From: Candidatus Fukatsuia endosymbiont of Tuberolachnus salignus
Lineage (GTDB): Bacteria; Pseudomonadota; Gammaproteobacteria; Enterobacterales; Enterobacteriaceae
Direction: 5' to 3'
NCBI RefSeq assembly: GCF_964030845.1
Contig: NZ_OZ034983.1
Location: 2,728,001-2,792,000, forward strand
DNA length: 64,000 nt
Part shown: piece by piece, positions 44,092-54,498 of the stretch
Layout: each line of letters starts with the position of its first letter
Position numbering within the stretch: the stretch's first letter is position 1
Translations under genes and position numbers: made by a program
Notes under the pieces: generated by a model
What the model was told of the DNA's origin: nothing
The model's database searches: none
The model's input: only the letters and a program-made list of their open reading frames with translations

Positions 44092-45777
44092 TTATTTATA
44101 GGCTGACTGATGAACACCTACCGCACGACCTGACGGATCATCCGTATCTTTGAACGATTGATCCCATCCAATGGCTGTGGCGGAAGAACAAGCCACCGAA
44201 GGTCCTCCGGGGATACATTTTGCCGCACTTGCTGAAGGGAACAGTTTTTCAAAAATTTCCCGATACAAGTAGCCTTCTTTGGACGTTGGAGGATTGTGAG
44301 GGAAACGGGAATGAGCATCTTTTAGCTGCTCATCTTTGATCTGTTGATTAGCCATATCTTTTAGAGAATTGATCCAACTGTAGCCAACACCATCAGAGAA
44401 CTGCTCTTTTTGTCGCTGTACAACATCACCTGGTAAGTAGGATGAAAAACTTTTACGCAGTATATATTTTTCTATTTTTCCATTGCCACACATTTTTTTC
44501 TGCGGGTTAATGCGCATCGCCACATCGATGAAATTTTTATCAAGGAAGGGGACGCGTGCTTCAACACCCCAGGCCGACATCGCTTTATTAGCACGTGCAC
44601 AATCGTACATATGCAGTGCAAGTAATTTACGCACTGTTTCTTCGTGGAATTCTCGCTTATTGGGTGCTTTATGGAAATAGAGATAGCCACCAAATATTTC
44701 GTCAGCACCTTCACCTGATAACACCATTTTGATACCCATCGCCTTGATCTTACGCGCCATAAGATACATGGGTATTGAGGCTCGGATGGTAGTGACGTCA
44801 TAAGTTTCGATGTGATAAATCACCTCTCGGATGGCATCAAGGCCTTCTTGTACAGTGAAATGAATTTCGTGATGTACGGTGCCTAAATCATCAGCCACTT
44901 TCTGTGCAGCAGCCAGATCGGGCGACCCCTTTAGACCCACAGCAAAGGAGTGAAGCTGTGGCCACCAGGCGTCCTTACGTTCTTCATCTTCTATCCGACG
45001 TGCCGCAAATTTTTTGCTAATTGCCGCAATAATGGAAGAATCCAGCCCTCCTGACAGTAAGACACCATAAGGCACATCAGACATCAGATGGGTTTTTACC
45101 GCAGCCACCAACGTACTGTGTAGTTTCTTAGCATCGGCATCGGCATCGGCAACATTATCTTTGACCTTATTGTAATCAAACCAATCGCGATCATAATACC
45201 GCCGGATTTCACCATCTTGACTCCATAAATAACTTCCTGGTGGAAATTCTTCTACAGTACAGCAAATCGGAACCAGTGCTTTCATTTCAGAAGCAACAAA
45301 CCTATTACCTTGTTCATCGAATCCCATATACAGTGGGATAATACCTAGATGATCACGACCAATTAGGTAAGCATCTTTTATACTATCGTATAATACAAAA
45401 GCAAACATACCCTGTAGATCATCAAGGAATTGTTCCCCTTTTTTCTGATACAGTGCCAGAATAACTTCACAGTCCGAGTGCGTTTGGAATTGATAACATT
45501 CGCCGCTATTGCTATGTTGCTGACGCAGGGCTTGGTGATTATAAATTTCACCATTAACAGCTAAAACATGAGTACTATCGGCATTATATAGTGGTTGGGC
45601 ACCCGTATTAATGTCAACGATAGATAAACGTTCATGAACGAGGATGGCTTTATCACTGGCATGGATACCCGACCAATCGGGACCACGGTGGCGCATCAAA
45701 CGTGACATCTCTAAAGCTTTAGTGCGTAATAGGCTCGCATCTCCTTTAATATCGAGCACCCCAAAAATAGAACACAT
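44092..45777 (-). CDS. asnB: Asparagine synthetase B, glutamine-hydrolysing
   Basis: 561 residues (E. coli 554). Cys2 (MCSIFGV) is the glutaminase nucleophile. The synthetase domain has the ATP-binding SGGLDSS in VLLSGGLDSSIIAAI and the LSGEGADEIFGG motif. It makes asparagine from aspartate, glutamine and ATP. A small run of GCATCG repeats at ~45137-45154 encodes DADADAD in the interdomain linker. nagD, normally between nagC and asnB, is absent. Confidence 0.96.
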   Translation of the reverse strand: MCSIFGVLDIKGDASLLRTKALEMSRLMRHRGPDWSGIHASDKAILVHERLSIVDINTGAQPLYNADSTHVLAVNGEIYNHQALRQQHSNSGECYQFQTHSDCEVILALYQKKGEQFLDDLQGMFAFVLYDSIKDAYLIGRDHLGIIPLYMGFDEQGNRFVASEMKALVPICCTVEEFPPGSYLWSQDGEIRRYYDRDWFDYNKVKDNVADADADAKKLHSTLVAAVKTHLMSDVPYGVLLSGGLDSSIIAAISKKFAARRIEDEERKDAWWPQLHSFAVGLKGSPDLAAAQKVADDLGTVHHEIHFTVQEGLDAIREVIYHIETYDVTTIRASIPMYLMARKIKAMGIKMVLSGEGADEIFGGYLYFHKAPNKREFHEETVRKLLALHMYDCARANKAMSAWGVEARVPFLDKNFIDVAMRINPQKKMCGNGKIEKYILRKSFSSYLPGDVVQRQKEQFSDGVGYSWINSLKDMANQQIKDEQLKDAHSRFPHNPPTSKEGYLYREIFEKLFPSASAAKCIPGGPSVACSSATAIGWDQSFKDTDDPSGRAVGVHQSAYK

Positions 45778-45840
45778 AACAATCTCCCTAACTTTTTTAG
45801 CGGTGATAATACTGTCATTGAATCATTAAATAAACATTGA

Positions 45841-47076
45841 TTAGCTTGCCAATAGTTTTTGTAATAGTACTCCGTTTAACATGGAGCGTTTAGCTAATGC
45901 AAAAGCACAGATAGCGGAATGATGATCAAGCGTAGAGATGACTACTGGCAAATTTTTACGGAAATCTTGCAATACTTGGGTATTAATACAGCTTTGAATG
46001 GCAGGCAACAGTACCTTTTGTGCTTTGGTTATTTCACCGGCTATCACTATTCTTTGCGGATTGAATAGGTTAGTCATGATAGCAATGGCTTTTCCTAAAT
46101 AGCGGCCTACATTTTCAATGATTTCTCTGGCTAACAAATCATTGCCGCTAGCTGCTTTACAGATAGCATTGATATGACAATTGTCCACCGTTAGTTTACT
46201 GGTGTAACCTTGGGTTAGCAAATGACGCACTCGATTTTCAATAGCCGCGTTAGAGGTTACGGTTTCCAGGCAACCAAAGTTACCGCAATAACAACGTTCA
46301 CCGATCGGATCAATCTGAATATGACCGATTTCGCCGACGTTGCCGTTATTACCGAGAAATACCTGGCTATTAACGACAATACCCGCGCTTATGCCACAGT
46401 GCAGGCGCACCAAAATAGAATCTTTACAATCACGGCTAGCACCAAAATAGTGCTCTGCCAATGCGAAGCTGCGAACATTATTACCGATAAAACTGGCCAC
46501 ATTAAATCTTGTCCACAGCTTATCGGCCAATAACCAGTTATCGACACTGATATGAGGCATATAGCGCACAATACCCCGATGAGTATCAACTAGACCCGGT
46601 AAACTGACGGCGATAGCAATCAGCTCAGATCGTTTTTGCCGATGGTTTTCAATAAACAGATTAATGATACGGAATAAGGTTTCTTCTAGCGCTTCTTGTG
46701 TACAACCGCCGAGAGTATAATATTTTTCATTCAGCGACTTACCATTCATATTAAATAGAGTAATGGTGGCATCGTGACGCCCCACACGTACGGCGAGCGT
46801 GTGAAGCTGACTGTTTTTTGTGACGATGGAGATGGCGCGTCGCCCTCCTGTCGAAGCTTGTTGTTCGACTTCTTTGATCAGTCCGCGTTCGAGTAATTGG
46901 CGTATAATCCTTGTAATGCTGGCAGGCGCTAAATGACTAAGCTCCGCGAGTTGAATACGCGATATCGGACCTTGTTGATCAATAAGCCGATAAACTGCCG
47001 TGCTGTTCATCTTTTTAACCAGATCAACATTGTCTGTTTGTGCATGCCTATCGGTGTTCATCAATAAAGTACTCAT
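45841..47076 (-). CDS. nagC: ROK-family repressor of N-acetylglucosamine genes
   Basis: 411 residues from ATG 47076, five bases after the nagA stop (ATG 47061 also possible). N-terminal winged helix (ISRIQLAELSHLAPASITRI) then a ROK domain with the zinc motif CYCGNFGCLETV. It binds GlcNAc-6-phosphate and controls nagE and nagBA in E. coli. It is last in the nagB-nagA-nagC unit. Confidence 0.95.
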   Translation of the reverse strand: MSTLLMNTDRHAQTDNVDLVKKMNSTAVYRLIDQQGPISRIQLAELSHLAPASITRIIRQLLERGLIKEVEQQASTGGRRAISIVTKNSQLHTLAVRVGRHDATITLFNMNGKSLNEKYYTLGGCTQEALEETLFRIINLFIENHRQKRSELIAIAVSLPGLVDTHRGIVRYMPHISVDNWLLADKLWTRFNVASFIGNNVRSFALAEHYFGASRDCKDSILVRLHCGISAGIVVNSQVFLGNNGNVGEIGHIQIDPIGERCYCGNFGCLETVTSNAAIENRVRHLLTQGYTSKLTVDNCHINAICKAASGNDLLAREIIENVGRYLGKAIAIMTNLFNPQRIVIAGEITKAQKVLLPAIQSCINTQVLQDFRKNLPVVISTLDHHSAICAFALAKRSMLNGVLLQKLLAS

Positions 47077-47080
47077 TTTT

Positions 47081-48220
47081 TCAAACTTCGTTGCCATTAA
47101 CGATAGTCCTAGTGATGTGGTAATCACGGGTAAAAGCGGTCAAATTGGCTACTTTTCCAATTTCAACGCTGCCCAACTGCTTATCAAAGCCAATCGCACG
47201 CGCCGCATAAAGCGTTGCCATGCGCAACGCTTCATCTAACGCGATGCCCACATGTTCAACACTGTTCTGTACTGCCTGGATCATGGTAAGCGCAGAACCG
47301 CTGAGAGTACCATCTTGATCCCAACAGACACCATCATGATAGTCAATTTTTTTACCGGCAAAAATAAATTGCTCAATATCTGAGTTAGCCGGTGCGGTGG
47401 CATCCGTAACCAGAATCAGTTTGTCGCCTTTTAAACGCTTAGCCTGGCGGATATTGACCCAAGACACATGGTGTCCATCGCAAATTACACCACTATAAGC
47501 TGCTGGAGTATCAAAAATTGCGCCGATCAAACCGGGTTCACGTCCAGTAACGGTTTGCATAGCATTGTAAAGGTGAGTCGCACAACCCACACCTGCCGCG
47601 AATCCCTTACGAGCCTGTTGGTAAGTGGCAGTAGAATGCCCAGCAGAAAGCAAAATACCCGCGTCAGCTAGCTGACGAATGTATTCTTCAGCGACTGTTT
47701 CTGGTGCTAAGGTAATCTTGCGAATGACATCCGCATTAGCACACAGATAATTTATCATGGTCGAGTCAGGCTCACGGATAAACGCGGGGTTATGTGTCCC
47801 TTTTTTTAACGGGTTGATATAAGGCCCTTCCAGATGTAGACCCAACGCCTTATACTGATTTTTTCCCAGATAGCTGCGCATGACTTCAATGCTGTGTCGC
47901 ATCAACTCATCGCTACAAGTAATAAGGGTCGGTAAATAACTGGTACAACCTGATTTTTCGTTGGTACACTGCATGATTGCTAACGTTTCTGGTGTAATAT
48001 TCTCAAAAGAATCATTAAATTGTACGCCTCCACAACCGTTAAGCTGTAAATCAATAAAACCGGGAGCCAGTATCGCGCCGCTCAGATCACGAATCTCAAT
48101 ATTGTCAGAGAGTTCAGCCTCTGGACAAATACGTTCTATCAGACCCTTACTAACCACGACAGCATGGTTATCCAATATTTCATGACCGGTATAAATTCGT
48201 CCCTGAGTTAAAGCATACAT
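47081..48220 (-). CDS. nagA: N-acetylglucosamine-6-phosphate deacetylase
   Basis: 379 residues (E. coli 382). Metal and substrate motifs: HLEGPYINPLKKGTHN, LSAGHSTATYQQA, THLYNAM and the catalytic Asp in LVTDATAPAN. It removes acetate from GlcNAc-6-P to give GlcN-6-P, the NagB substrate. It lies 18 bp after nagB. Confidence 0.96.
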   Translation of the reverse strand: MYALTQGRIYTGHEILDNHAVVVSKGLIERICPEAELSDNIEIRDLSGAILAPGFIDLQLNGCGGVQFNDSFENITPETLAIMQCTNEKSGCTSYLPTLITCSDELMRHSIEVMRSYLGKNQYKALGLHLEGPYINPLKKGTHNPAFIREPDSTMINYLCANADVIRKITLAPETVAEEYIRQLADAGILLSAGHSTATYQQARKGFAAGVGCATHLYNAMQTVTGREPGLIGAIFDTPAAYSGVICDGHHVSWVNIRQAKRLKGDKLILVTDATAPANSDIEQFIFAGKKIDYHDGVCWDQDGTLSGSALTMIQAVQNSVEHVGIALDEALRMATLYAARAIGFDKQLGSVEIGKVANLTAFTRDYHITRTIVNGNEV

Positions 48221-48238
48221 TAATACCCCCTGATAAAA

Positions 48239-49039
48239 TTAAAGATTTTTTATATTTTCAGCTTCGAGGTCGCGAAAATATTGTACAGTTTTGACTTTCA
48301 ATTCCATAGTAGCTGCTTCATCACAGACGATAAGTGCTTTTGCGTGCAATTGCAGGCAACTGATGGTCCACATGTGGTTTATATTACCTTCTACTGCTGC
48401 CTGTAATGCTTGTGCTTTGTGATGACCGGTGACCAGAATCATCACTTCTTCTGCATCTAACAGGGTGCCAATACCAATGGTCAGAGCGTATTTGGGCACC
48501 TTATCGATATCGTCATCAAAGAAACGGGAATTCGCAATACGGGTATCGAAAGTCAGCATCTTGACACGAGTGCGTGATGTCAAAGAAGAGGTCGGTTCAT
48601 TAAAAGCAACATGACCGTCACTTCCCACCCCTCCCATAAATAGATTAATCTTACCGTAAGACTTAATTTTTTCTTCATAATTCTGACATTCTGCGTTGAT
48701 ATCCGTTGCATTACCATTGAATAAATGGATATTTTTGGCTGGTATATCAATATGATCGAAAAATTTTTTATACATAAAACTGTGATAGCTTTCTGGATGT
48801 TTTTCAGGTAGCGCCACGTATTCATCCATATTGAAAGTGACAACGTGCTTGAAGCTCACTTTTTTATCTTTATACATGTTGATCAAATAATGGTAGGTGA
48901 GCAATGAGGTACTACCGGTGGGCAATCCAAGAACAAATGGACGCTTTTCTTGGGGATTAAACCTGTTTATACAACTGACAATATAGTTAGCTGACCATTT
49001 ACCGACTTCTGTGGCATTTTGCAGAGGGATAAGTCTCAT
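48239..49039 (-). CDS. nagB: Glucosamine-6-phosphate deaminase
   Basis: 266 residues from MRLIPLQNATEVGKW, the family start; four extra codons are open upstream. Active-site segments: GLPTGSTSLLTY, FNMDEYVALP and GGVGSDGHVAFNEP. It converts GlcN-6-P to fructose-6-P and ammonia, feeding glycolysis. Confidence 0.96.
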   Translation of the reverse strand: MRLIPLQNATEVGKWSANYIVSCINRFNPQEKRPFVLGLPTGSTSLLTYHYLINMYKDKKVSFKHVVTFNMDEYVALPEKHPESYHSFMYKKFFDHIDIPAKNIHLFNGNATDINAECQNYEEKIKSYGKINLFMGGVGSDGHVAFNEPTSSLTSRTRVKMLTFDTRIANSRFFDDDIDKVPKYALTIGIGTLLDAEEVMILVTGHHKAQALQAAVEGNINHMWTISCLQLHAKALIVCDEAATMELKVKTVQYFRDLEAENIKNL

Positions 49040-49322
49040 GACACACCTCATTTTTTGATAAATATTGGATAGAAAGCATGATGAACGACCTGATCACCGG
49101 GCGTGATACTGTACTCAGTTTTACTGTAGATTGCTTGCGAAACTGATTTGTGATGAACTCAAAAGCGGTACATCCTCATGTACTTTGGTATAAGTTGCTG
49201 TGTTCCGTCTTCTGTTGCACACTGGAAACGAATAATATACTTTTTTCTAAAAGGGAGTAACCGCTTTGGAAAAAAGGCAAGATTGAAGTTTTAATTGCGA
49301 ATGAATAGAGGAGAAAGGGAAT
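49040..49322. promoter_or_regulatory. Divergent nagB/nagE control region
   Basis: 283 bp between divergent nagB and nagE. In E. coli this interval holds paired NagC operators and a CRP site. I could not place those sites with confidence. The ribosome-binding site of nagE (GAGGAGAAAGGGA) ends at 49320. Confidence 0.6.
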
Positions 49323-51344
49323 ATGCTTAGTTATTTGCAAAAAGTAGGGAAGGCTTTGATGGTTCCGGTAGCCACATTACCTGCTGCTGCCATATTAATG
49401 GGAATAGGGTATTGGATTGATCCTATAGGCTGGGGAGGCGATAACAAATTAGCGGCGTTATTAATTAAATCCGGTTCTGCGATTATCGGGAACATGTCGG
49501 CGCTGTTCGCAATCGGGGTTGCTTATGGCATGTCGAAAGATAAAGATGGTGCTGCGGCCTTGACCGGTTTTGTTGGCTATTTGGTATTAACCACGCTCTG
49601 TTCTCCAGACGTGATATCCATCCTTCAACAACTGCCACGGGACCAGGTACCAGCCGCTTTCGAGCAGATCCACAGTCAATTCATCGGCATCATGGTAGGG
49701 ATTATGTCTGCCGAATTGTATAACCGCTTTAGTTCTGTCGAATTACCAAAAGCATTATCATTTTTTAGTGGTCGCCGTCTAATACCGATCTTAACTTCTT
49801 TTTTGATGATTTTCGTCGCCTTTATCCTAATGTACCTTTGGCCAATAATTTACAATGCATTAGTTACCTTTGGTGAATATATTAAAGGAATGGGATCTTT
49901 TGGTGCTGGTCTTTATGCTTTCTTTAACCGTTTGTTAATCCCAGTTGGCATGCATCATGCGCTAAACTCGGTATTTTGGTTCAATGTTGCTGGTATTAAC
50001 GATATTCCTAATTTTTTAGCAGGTCAACAGGCTATTGATTCAGGTAAGGCAATCGTGGGTATCACTGGGCGTTATCAGGCGGGCTTCTTCCCGATTATGA
50101 TGTTTGGTTTGCCAGGTGCTGCGTTGGCTATTTATCATTGTGCGCGTCCAGAAAATAAAAGTAAAGTCGCGGGTATTATGTTAGCAGGTGCATTCGCCGC
50201 ATTTTTCACTGGTATCAGTGAGCCACTTGAATTCTCTTTCATGTTCGTTGCCCCGATACTGTATTTCATTCATGCCGTATTAACCGGTATCTCAGTGTAT
50301 ATTGCTGCAAATATGCATTGGATTGCCGGTTTTGGTTTTAGTGCTGGCTTAGTGGATATGATCCTCTCTTCGCATAATCCTCTTTCCACACATTGGTATA
50401 TGTTAATTCCGCAAGGTTTGGTGTTCTTCGTTATTTACTATTTACTATTTCGCTTTACTATCAATAAATTCAGTTTATTGACGCCTGGCCGTGAAGATCA
50501 GGTTTCGGGTAATGAAGAAGATGGCTATGACATTGATAGAAATAATACCAATAATGAGAATGCTATTAAATTGTTAGCTCGTCGTTATATCAGTGCTGTT
50601 GGTGGTTCTGATAATGTGGTGGCTGTCGATGCTTGCATTACCCGTTTGAGGCTAAATGTGAAAGACGCCAGCAGGGTCAATGATGCTTTAGCGAGACATT
50701 TAGGTGCATCAGGCGTTATTCGTTTGAATAAATATAATGTGCAAATTATTGTTGTATCTCGCGCCGAGTTGATTGCTAATGCGATGCAAGCAGTATTGGC
50801 GTTAAGCTCAATTTCTCCGGCGGCACTTACCGCCTCGCCTGGACATATTGAAGCACAAAAAGGGATTAAAAAACCGCAAAGTACACCCTTGATATTGCTC
50901 TCTCCTATTACTGGGGATGTTTGCGCCTGGGATCAGGTTGCTGATCCCACTTATGCCAGTGGCTCTATCGGTGATGGTGTGGCTATTTATCCAACAGGTA
51001 AAACAGTGGTTGCGCCAGCCAATGGTAAAATCTCCTGGAGATTCAATACTAACCACGCTTTTTGCCTGACAACCGCCACAGGCGCTGAAATTTTGGTTCA
51101 TATTGGCAGCAATATAGAAAAACAGTATAGTCATGGTTTTAAACGCCTGGTTGAAGAAGAGGCTACTGTGGTAGCCGGTCAGCCCGTTTTAACTTTAGAT
51201 TTAGCGTATCTTGAGACTAGTGGTGTTTCTTTACTGAGCTCGATTTTGATACAAAATATCACCGATTTTGGCAGTATCGCTGTGCTTGCCAGTGGCTTTG
51301 TGGTGGCGGGACAAACTGATTTATTGGCAATTGGCGAAAAATAA
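49323..51344 (+). CDS. nagE: N-acetylglucosamine PTS transporter EIICBA
   Basis: 673 residues (E. coli 648). Membrane EIIC domain to ~375, EIIB with the phosphocysteine in VAVDACITRLRLNV (~437) and EIIA with histidines in TNHAFCLTTATGAEILVHIG. It imports and phosphorylates GlcNAc, plausible for scavenging host or wall amino sugars. All domains look intact. Confidence 0.96.
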   Translation: MLSYLQKVGKALMVPVATLPAAAILMGIGYWIDPIGWGGDNKLAALLIKSGSAIIGNMSALFAIGVAYGMSKDKDGAAALTGFVGYLVLTTLCSPDVISILQQLPRDQVPAAFEQIHSQFIGIMVGIMSAELYNRFSSVELPKALSFFSGRRLIPILTSFLMIFVAFILMYLWPIIYNALVTFGEYIKGMGSFGAGLYAFFNRLLIPVGMHHALNSVFWFNVAGINDIPNFLAGQQAIDSGKAIVGITGRYQAGFFPIMMFGLPGAALAIYHCARPENKSKVAGIMLAGAFAAFFTGISEPLEFSFMFVAPILYFIHAVLTGISVYIAANMHWIAGFGFSAGLVDMILSSHNPLSTHWYMLIPQGLVFFVIYYLLFRFTINKFSLLTPGREDQVSGNEEDGYDIDRNNTNNENAIKLLARRYISAVGGSDNVVAVDACITRLRLNVKDASRVNDALARHLGASGVIRLNKYNVQIIVVSRAELIANAMQAVLALSSISPAALTASPGHIEAQKGIKKPQSTPLILLSPITGDVCAWDQVADPTYASGSIGDGVAIYPTGKTVVAPANGKISWRFNTNHAFCLTTATGAEILVHIGSNIEKQYSHGFKRLVEEEATVVAGQPVLTLDLAYLETSGVSLLSSILIQNITDFGSIAVLASGFVVAGQTDLLAIGEK

Positions 51345-51509
51345 AATATCAACAGGCTGCATGCTAACGGGAATAGTGCGATCTCTTCCCGATTTTTATT
51401 TGTCTTTTGGTATAATCGCGTCTTTCAACAGGTATATTAGACACAATTTTCTGCGCTTCACCCTTTTGGGGTGGGTGTGGGTTTCATTTTAATATTGAGG
51501 AACAGCATG

Positions 51510-53177
51510 ATGAGTGAGGCTGAAGCCCGCCCCAATAATTTTATTCGTCAGATCATTGATGAAGATTTAGCCAGTAGTAAACATGCTGTGATACATACTC
51601 GTTTCCCACCTGAACCAAATGGTTATCTACATATTGGTCATGCTAAGTCTGTTTGTCTGAACTTTGGTATAGCTCAAGACTATCAGGGACAGTGTAATCT
51701 ACGTTTTGACGACACTAATCCAGTAAAAGAAGATGTTGAATATATCGAATCAATCAAACGTGATTTACAGTGGCTAGGCTTTGAATGGAGTGGTAGGGTA
51801 CATTATTCATCCGATTATTTTGATTCATTGTATGAATATGCGCTTGAATTAATTAAAAAAGGCCTAGCCTATGTTGATCAATTAAATGGTGAACAAATAC
51901 GCGAATATCGTGGTACCTTGACGTCTCCGGGTAGAAATAGTCCATTTCGTGATCGCCCTATTGAAGAAAATGTCATGTTATTTGAAAAAATGCGAGCAGG
52001 TGACTTTACTGAAGGGAGCGCTTGTCTGCGAGCCAAAATTGACATGGCATCACCTTTTATGGTGATGCGTGATCCGGTGTTATATCGCATTAAATTTGCC
52101 GAACATCATCAAACGGGTAATAAGTGGTGCATCTACCCGATGTATGACTTCACTCACTGTATTTCCGATGCATTGGAAGGAATCACACACTCACTCTGTA
52201 CCCTTGAATTTCAAGATAACCGTCGTTTATATGATTGGGTATTAGATAATATCAATATTGAGTGTCGTCCACGTCAATACGAATTCTCTCGCCTGAATCT
52301 TGAATTCACTATCATGTCGAAACGCAAACTGAGCCTATTGGTGACTAAAAATATCGTTGAAGGCTGGGATGATCCGCGTATGCCGACTATCTCAGGTCTA
52401 CGTCGTCGCGGCTACACTGCGGCGTCGATCCGTGAATTTTGTCGGCGTATCGGTGTGACCAAGCAAGATAACAATGTCGAGATGATAGCATTAGAGTCTT
52501 GCATTCGTGACGATTTGAATAAAAATGCACCACGGGCAATGGCAGTTTTGGATCCGCTAAAAATTATCATCGAAAACCGGGCACCCAAAATAGAACAATT
52601 AACCATGCCTAATCATCCAAATAATCCACAAATGGGCAATCGTCAGGTGCCTTTCGATAGCATTATTTATATCGATCGGGCGGATTTTCGCGAAGAAGCT
52701 AATAAACAATACAAACGTTTAGTGCTGGGTAAAGAAGTGCGTTTGCGCTACGCCTATGTCATCAAAGCAGAGCGTGTTGAAAAAGATCAAAAAGGTAACA
52801 TCACCACAGTCTACTGTAGCTATGATGTGCAGACACTAAACAAGGATCCACTGGATGGCCGTAAAGTAAAAGGTGTCATTCATTGGGTTGCTGCCGATTA
52901 CGCGTTACCGGCAGAAATCCGTTTATATGATCGCCTTTTTAATGTAGCAAACCCTGGTACGGCGGACGATTTTATAGCAACAATTAACCCCGAATCTTTG
53001 ATTATTCGTCAGGGTTTTATTGAACCGGATTTAGCGGATGCAACCCCTGAACAAACCTACCAGTTTGAACGCGAGGGTTATTTTTGCGTCGACAGTCAGC
53101 ATCGCCTAGCTGGAAAACGCGTGTTTAACCGTACTGTTAGTCTACGTGACACTTGGCAGATCAAAACTGGGTATTGA
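51510..53177 (+). CDS. glnS: Glutaminyl-tRNA synthetase
   Basis: 555 residues from MSEAEARPNNFIRQIIDEDL, as in E. coli; GAGGAA lies upstream and an adjacent ATG at 51507 is possible. Class I signatures are HIGH (PEPNGYLHIGHAKS) and MSKRK (FTIMSKRKLS). Charges tRNA-Gln, whose two genes are nearby. It follows nagE as in enterics. Confidence 0.97.
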   Translation: MSEAEARPNNFIRQIIDEDLASSKHAVIHTRFPPEPNGYLHIGHAKSVCLNFGIAQDYQGQCNLRFDDTNPVKEDVEYIESIKRDLQWLGFEWSGRVHYSSDYFDSLYEYALELIKKGLAYVDQLNGEQIREYRGTLTSPGRNSPFRDRPIEENVMLFEKMRAGDFTEGSACLRAKIDMASPFMVMRDPVLYRIKFAEHHQTGNKWCIYPMYDFTHCISDALEGITHSLCTLEFQDNRRLYDWVLDNINIECRPRQYEFSRLNLEFTIMSKRKLSLLVTKNIVEGWDDPRMPTISGLRRRGYTAASIREFCRRIGVTKQDNNVEMIALESCIRDDLNKNAPRAMAVLDPLKIIIENRAPKIEQLTMPNHPNNPQMGNRQVPFDSIIYIDRADFREEANKQYKRLVLGKEVRLRYAYVIKAERVEKDQKGNITTVYCSYDVQTLNKDPLDGRKVKGVIHWVAADYALPAEIRLYDRLFNVANPGTADDFIATINPESLIIRQGFIEPDLADATPEQTYQFEREGYFCVDSQHRLAGKRVFNRTVSLRDTWQIKTGY

Positions 53178-53257
53178 GCATTCGGCGTAACGGCGGTTTT
53201 ATGTACCCTATTTTTTTGTAATAAAGCTGGCGTATTATGTAGTTAAAGGATTTGTTG

Positions 53258-54028
53258 ATGCTTCACTTATCGATTCGTCGGGTCTGTCACCTGTTTATGT
53301 TGATCACAATAATCGTGGTTTGCGCGCTGTGGTTAGGGCTAATGAGGCATTCAAATACACTCTGGAAAATCATTAGTCAGCAGTGTATCCCTAATCAGGA
53401 ACAAAAAAATAATCCCGCACCCTGTAGCGAAGTAAATAAAAAAGCAGGGTTCGTGGTCTATAAAGATCGCCAGGGTCCACTACAATACCTGTTGATACCG
53501 ACTACAAAAATTACTGGGATTGAAAGCCCGGAACTCCTTGTGGCCACAACACCCAATTTTTTTGCTCAAGCCTGGCAAGCCAGAAAATTTATGGCTAACA
53601 AGTACGGCTCGTCCATTATGGATGCAGATATTTCACTAGCGATTAATTCTCAATATGGTCGCAGTCAAAACCAATTACATATTCATATATCCTGCCTATC
53701 ACCTAAGGTAAAGGCCAAGCTGGCCAATCTTGAAGCAAGCTTTCAACCACAATGGCAACGGTTGCCTGGTGGCTTACTCAATCATGATTACATTGCTAGA
53801 CGGGTCAGAGTCAATGAATTGCAACAACAAGGTGTGTTTCGCTTACTGGCAGAAGAAGTGGAAGGTGCAAAAGAAAACATGGGCAGCTATGGGTTGGCGA
53901 TGACCAGCTTATCAAATGGAGATTTTCTACTACTGGCGACACAACGCAATCTCTTGAAATTTAATCTAGCATCTGCAGAGGAGATCCAAGACCATCAATG
54001 TCAGACGCTCTTTTATCAGTTAGAATAG
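53258..54028 (+). CDS. cdh: CDP-diacylglycerol pyrophosphatase
   Basis: 256 residues from ATG 53258 with AAAGGA seven bases upstream. N-terminal membrane anchor (MLITIIVVCALWLGLM) then the HIT-like Cdh domain with the histidine triad-type QNQLHIHISCL. It hydrolyses CDP-diacylglycerol to phosphatidate and CMP. Its position after glnS differs from E. coli. Confidence 0.9.
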   Translation: MLHLSIRRVCHLFMLITIIVVCALWLGLMRHSNTLWKIISQQCIPNQEQKNNPAPCSEVNKKAGFVVYKDRQGPLQYLLIPTTKITGIESPELLVATTPNFFAQAWQARKFMANKYGSSIMDADISLAINSQYGRSQNQLHIHISCLSPKVKAKLANLEASFQPQWQRLPGGLLNHDYIARRVRVNELQQQGVFRLLAEEVEGAKENMGSYGLAMTSLSNGDFLLLATQRNLLKFNLASAEEIQDHQCQTLFYQLE

Positions 54029-54086
54029 ACAGTGGCACGTTTCGAGCGTGGATTCCTCTATTTATCATGATGACGACGATATTATT

Positions 54087-54389
54087 ATGCCAAAAAAAAT
54101 TACCTCATCAGAGTCTATTGCAAAACAGCGGGCAACTTCTGCTAACAATAGAAATAAAACCGCCAGTTTTGAAACAGTACTCAACGAACTAGAACAAATA
54201 GTGACGCGTTTAGAATCAGGAGAATTACCACTTGAAAATGCATTAAATGAGTTTGAACACGGGGTGAAATTGGCTAAACAAAGCCAGCAGACGCTGCTAC
54301 AGGCTGAGCAACGAGTGCAAATTTTGCTCAGTGATGATGTAGGGAAACCGCTAACTCCCTTTATCGCTGATCCTGAAGAAGCCCGATAG
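54087..54389 (+). CDS. xseB: Exodeoxyribonuclease VII small subunit
   Basis: 100 residues from MPKKITSSESIAKQ (ATG 54087). The conserved core is ASFETVLNELEQIVTRLESG then LPLENALNEFEHGVKLAK. First gene of the conserved xseB-ispA-dxs group. Partner of XseA in degrading single-stranded DNA. Confidence 0.93.
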   Translation: MPKKITSSESIAKQRATSANNRNKTASFETVLNELEQIVTRLESGELPLENALNEFEHGVKLAKQSQQTLLQAEQRVQILLSDDVGKPLTPFIADPEEAR

Positions 54390-54498
54390 ACCGGCTATGT
54401 AGCGCAGTGCTGGCAATTTTTGTACACTCAATGCATAAATTGCGGCATGCTGTGCACTTTGATTTCTCCCCCACAAGCTAGGTTTAAGAATAAATATC

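Noticed and set aside
49040..49322. CRP and NagC operator sites between nagB and nagE
   Set aside because: Expected from E. coli, but the candidates I tried (for example TGTGATGAACTCAAA) match the consensus too poorly to mark.
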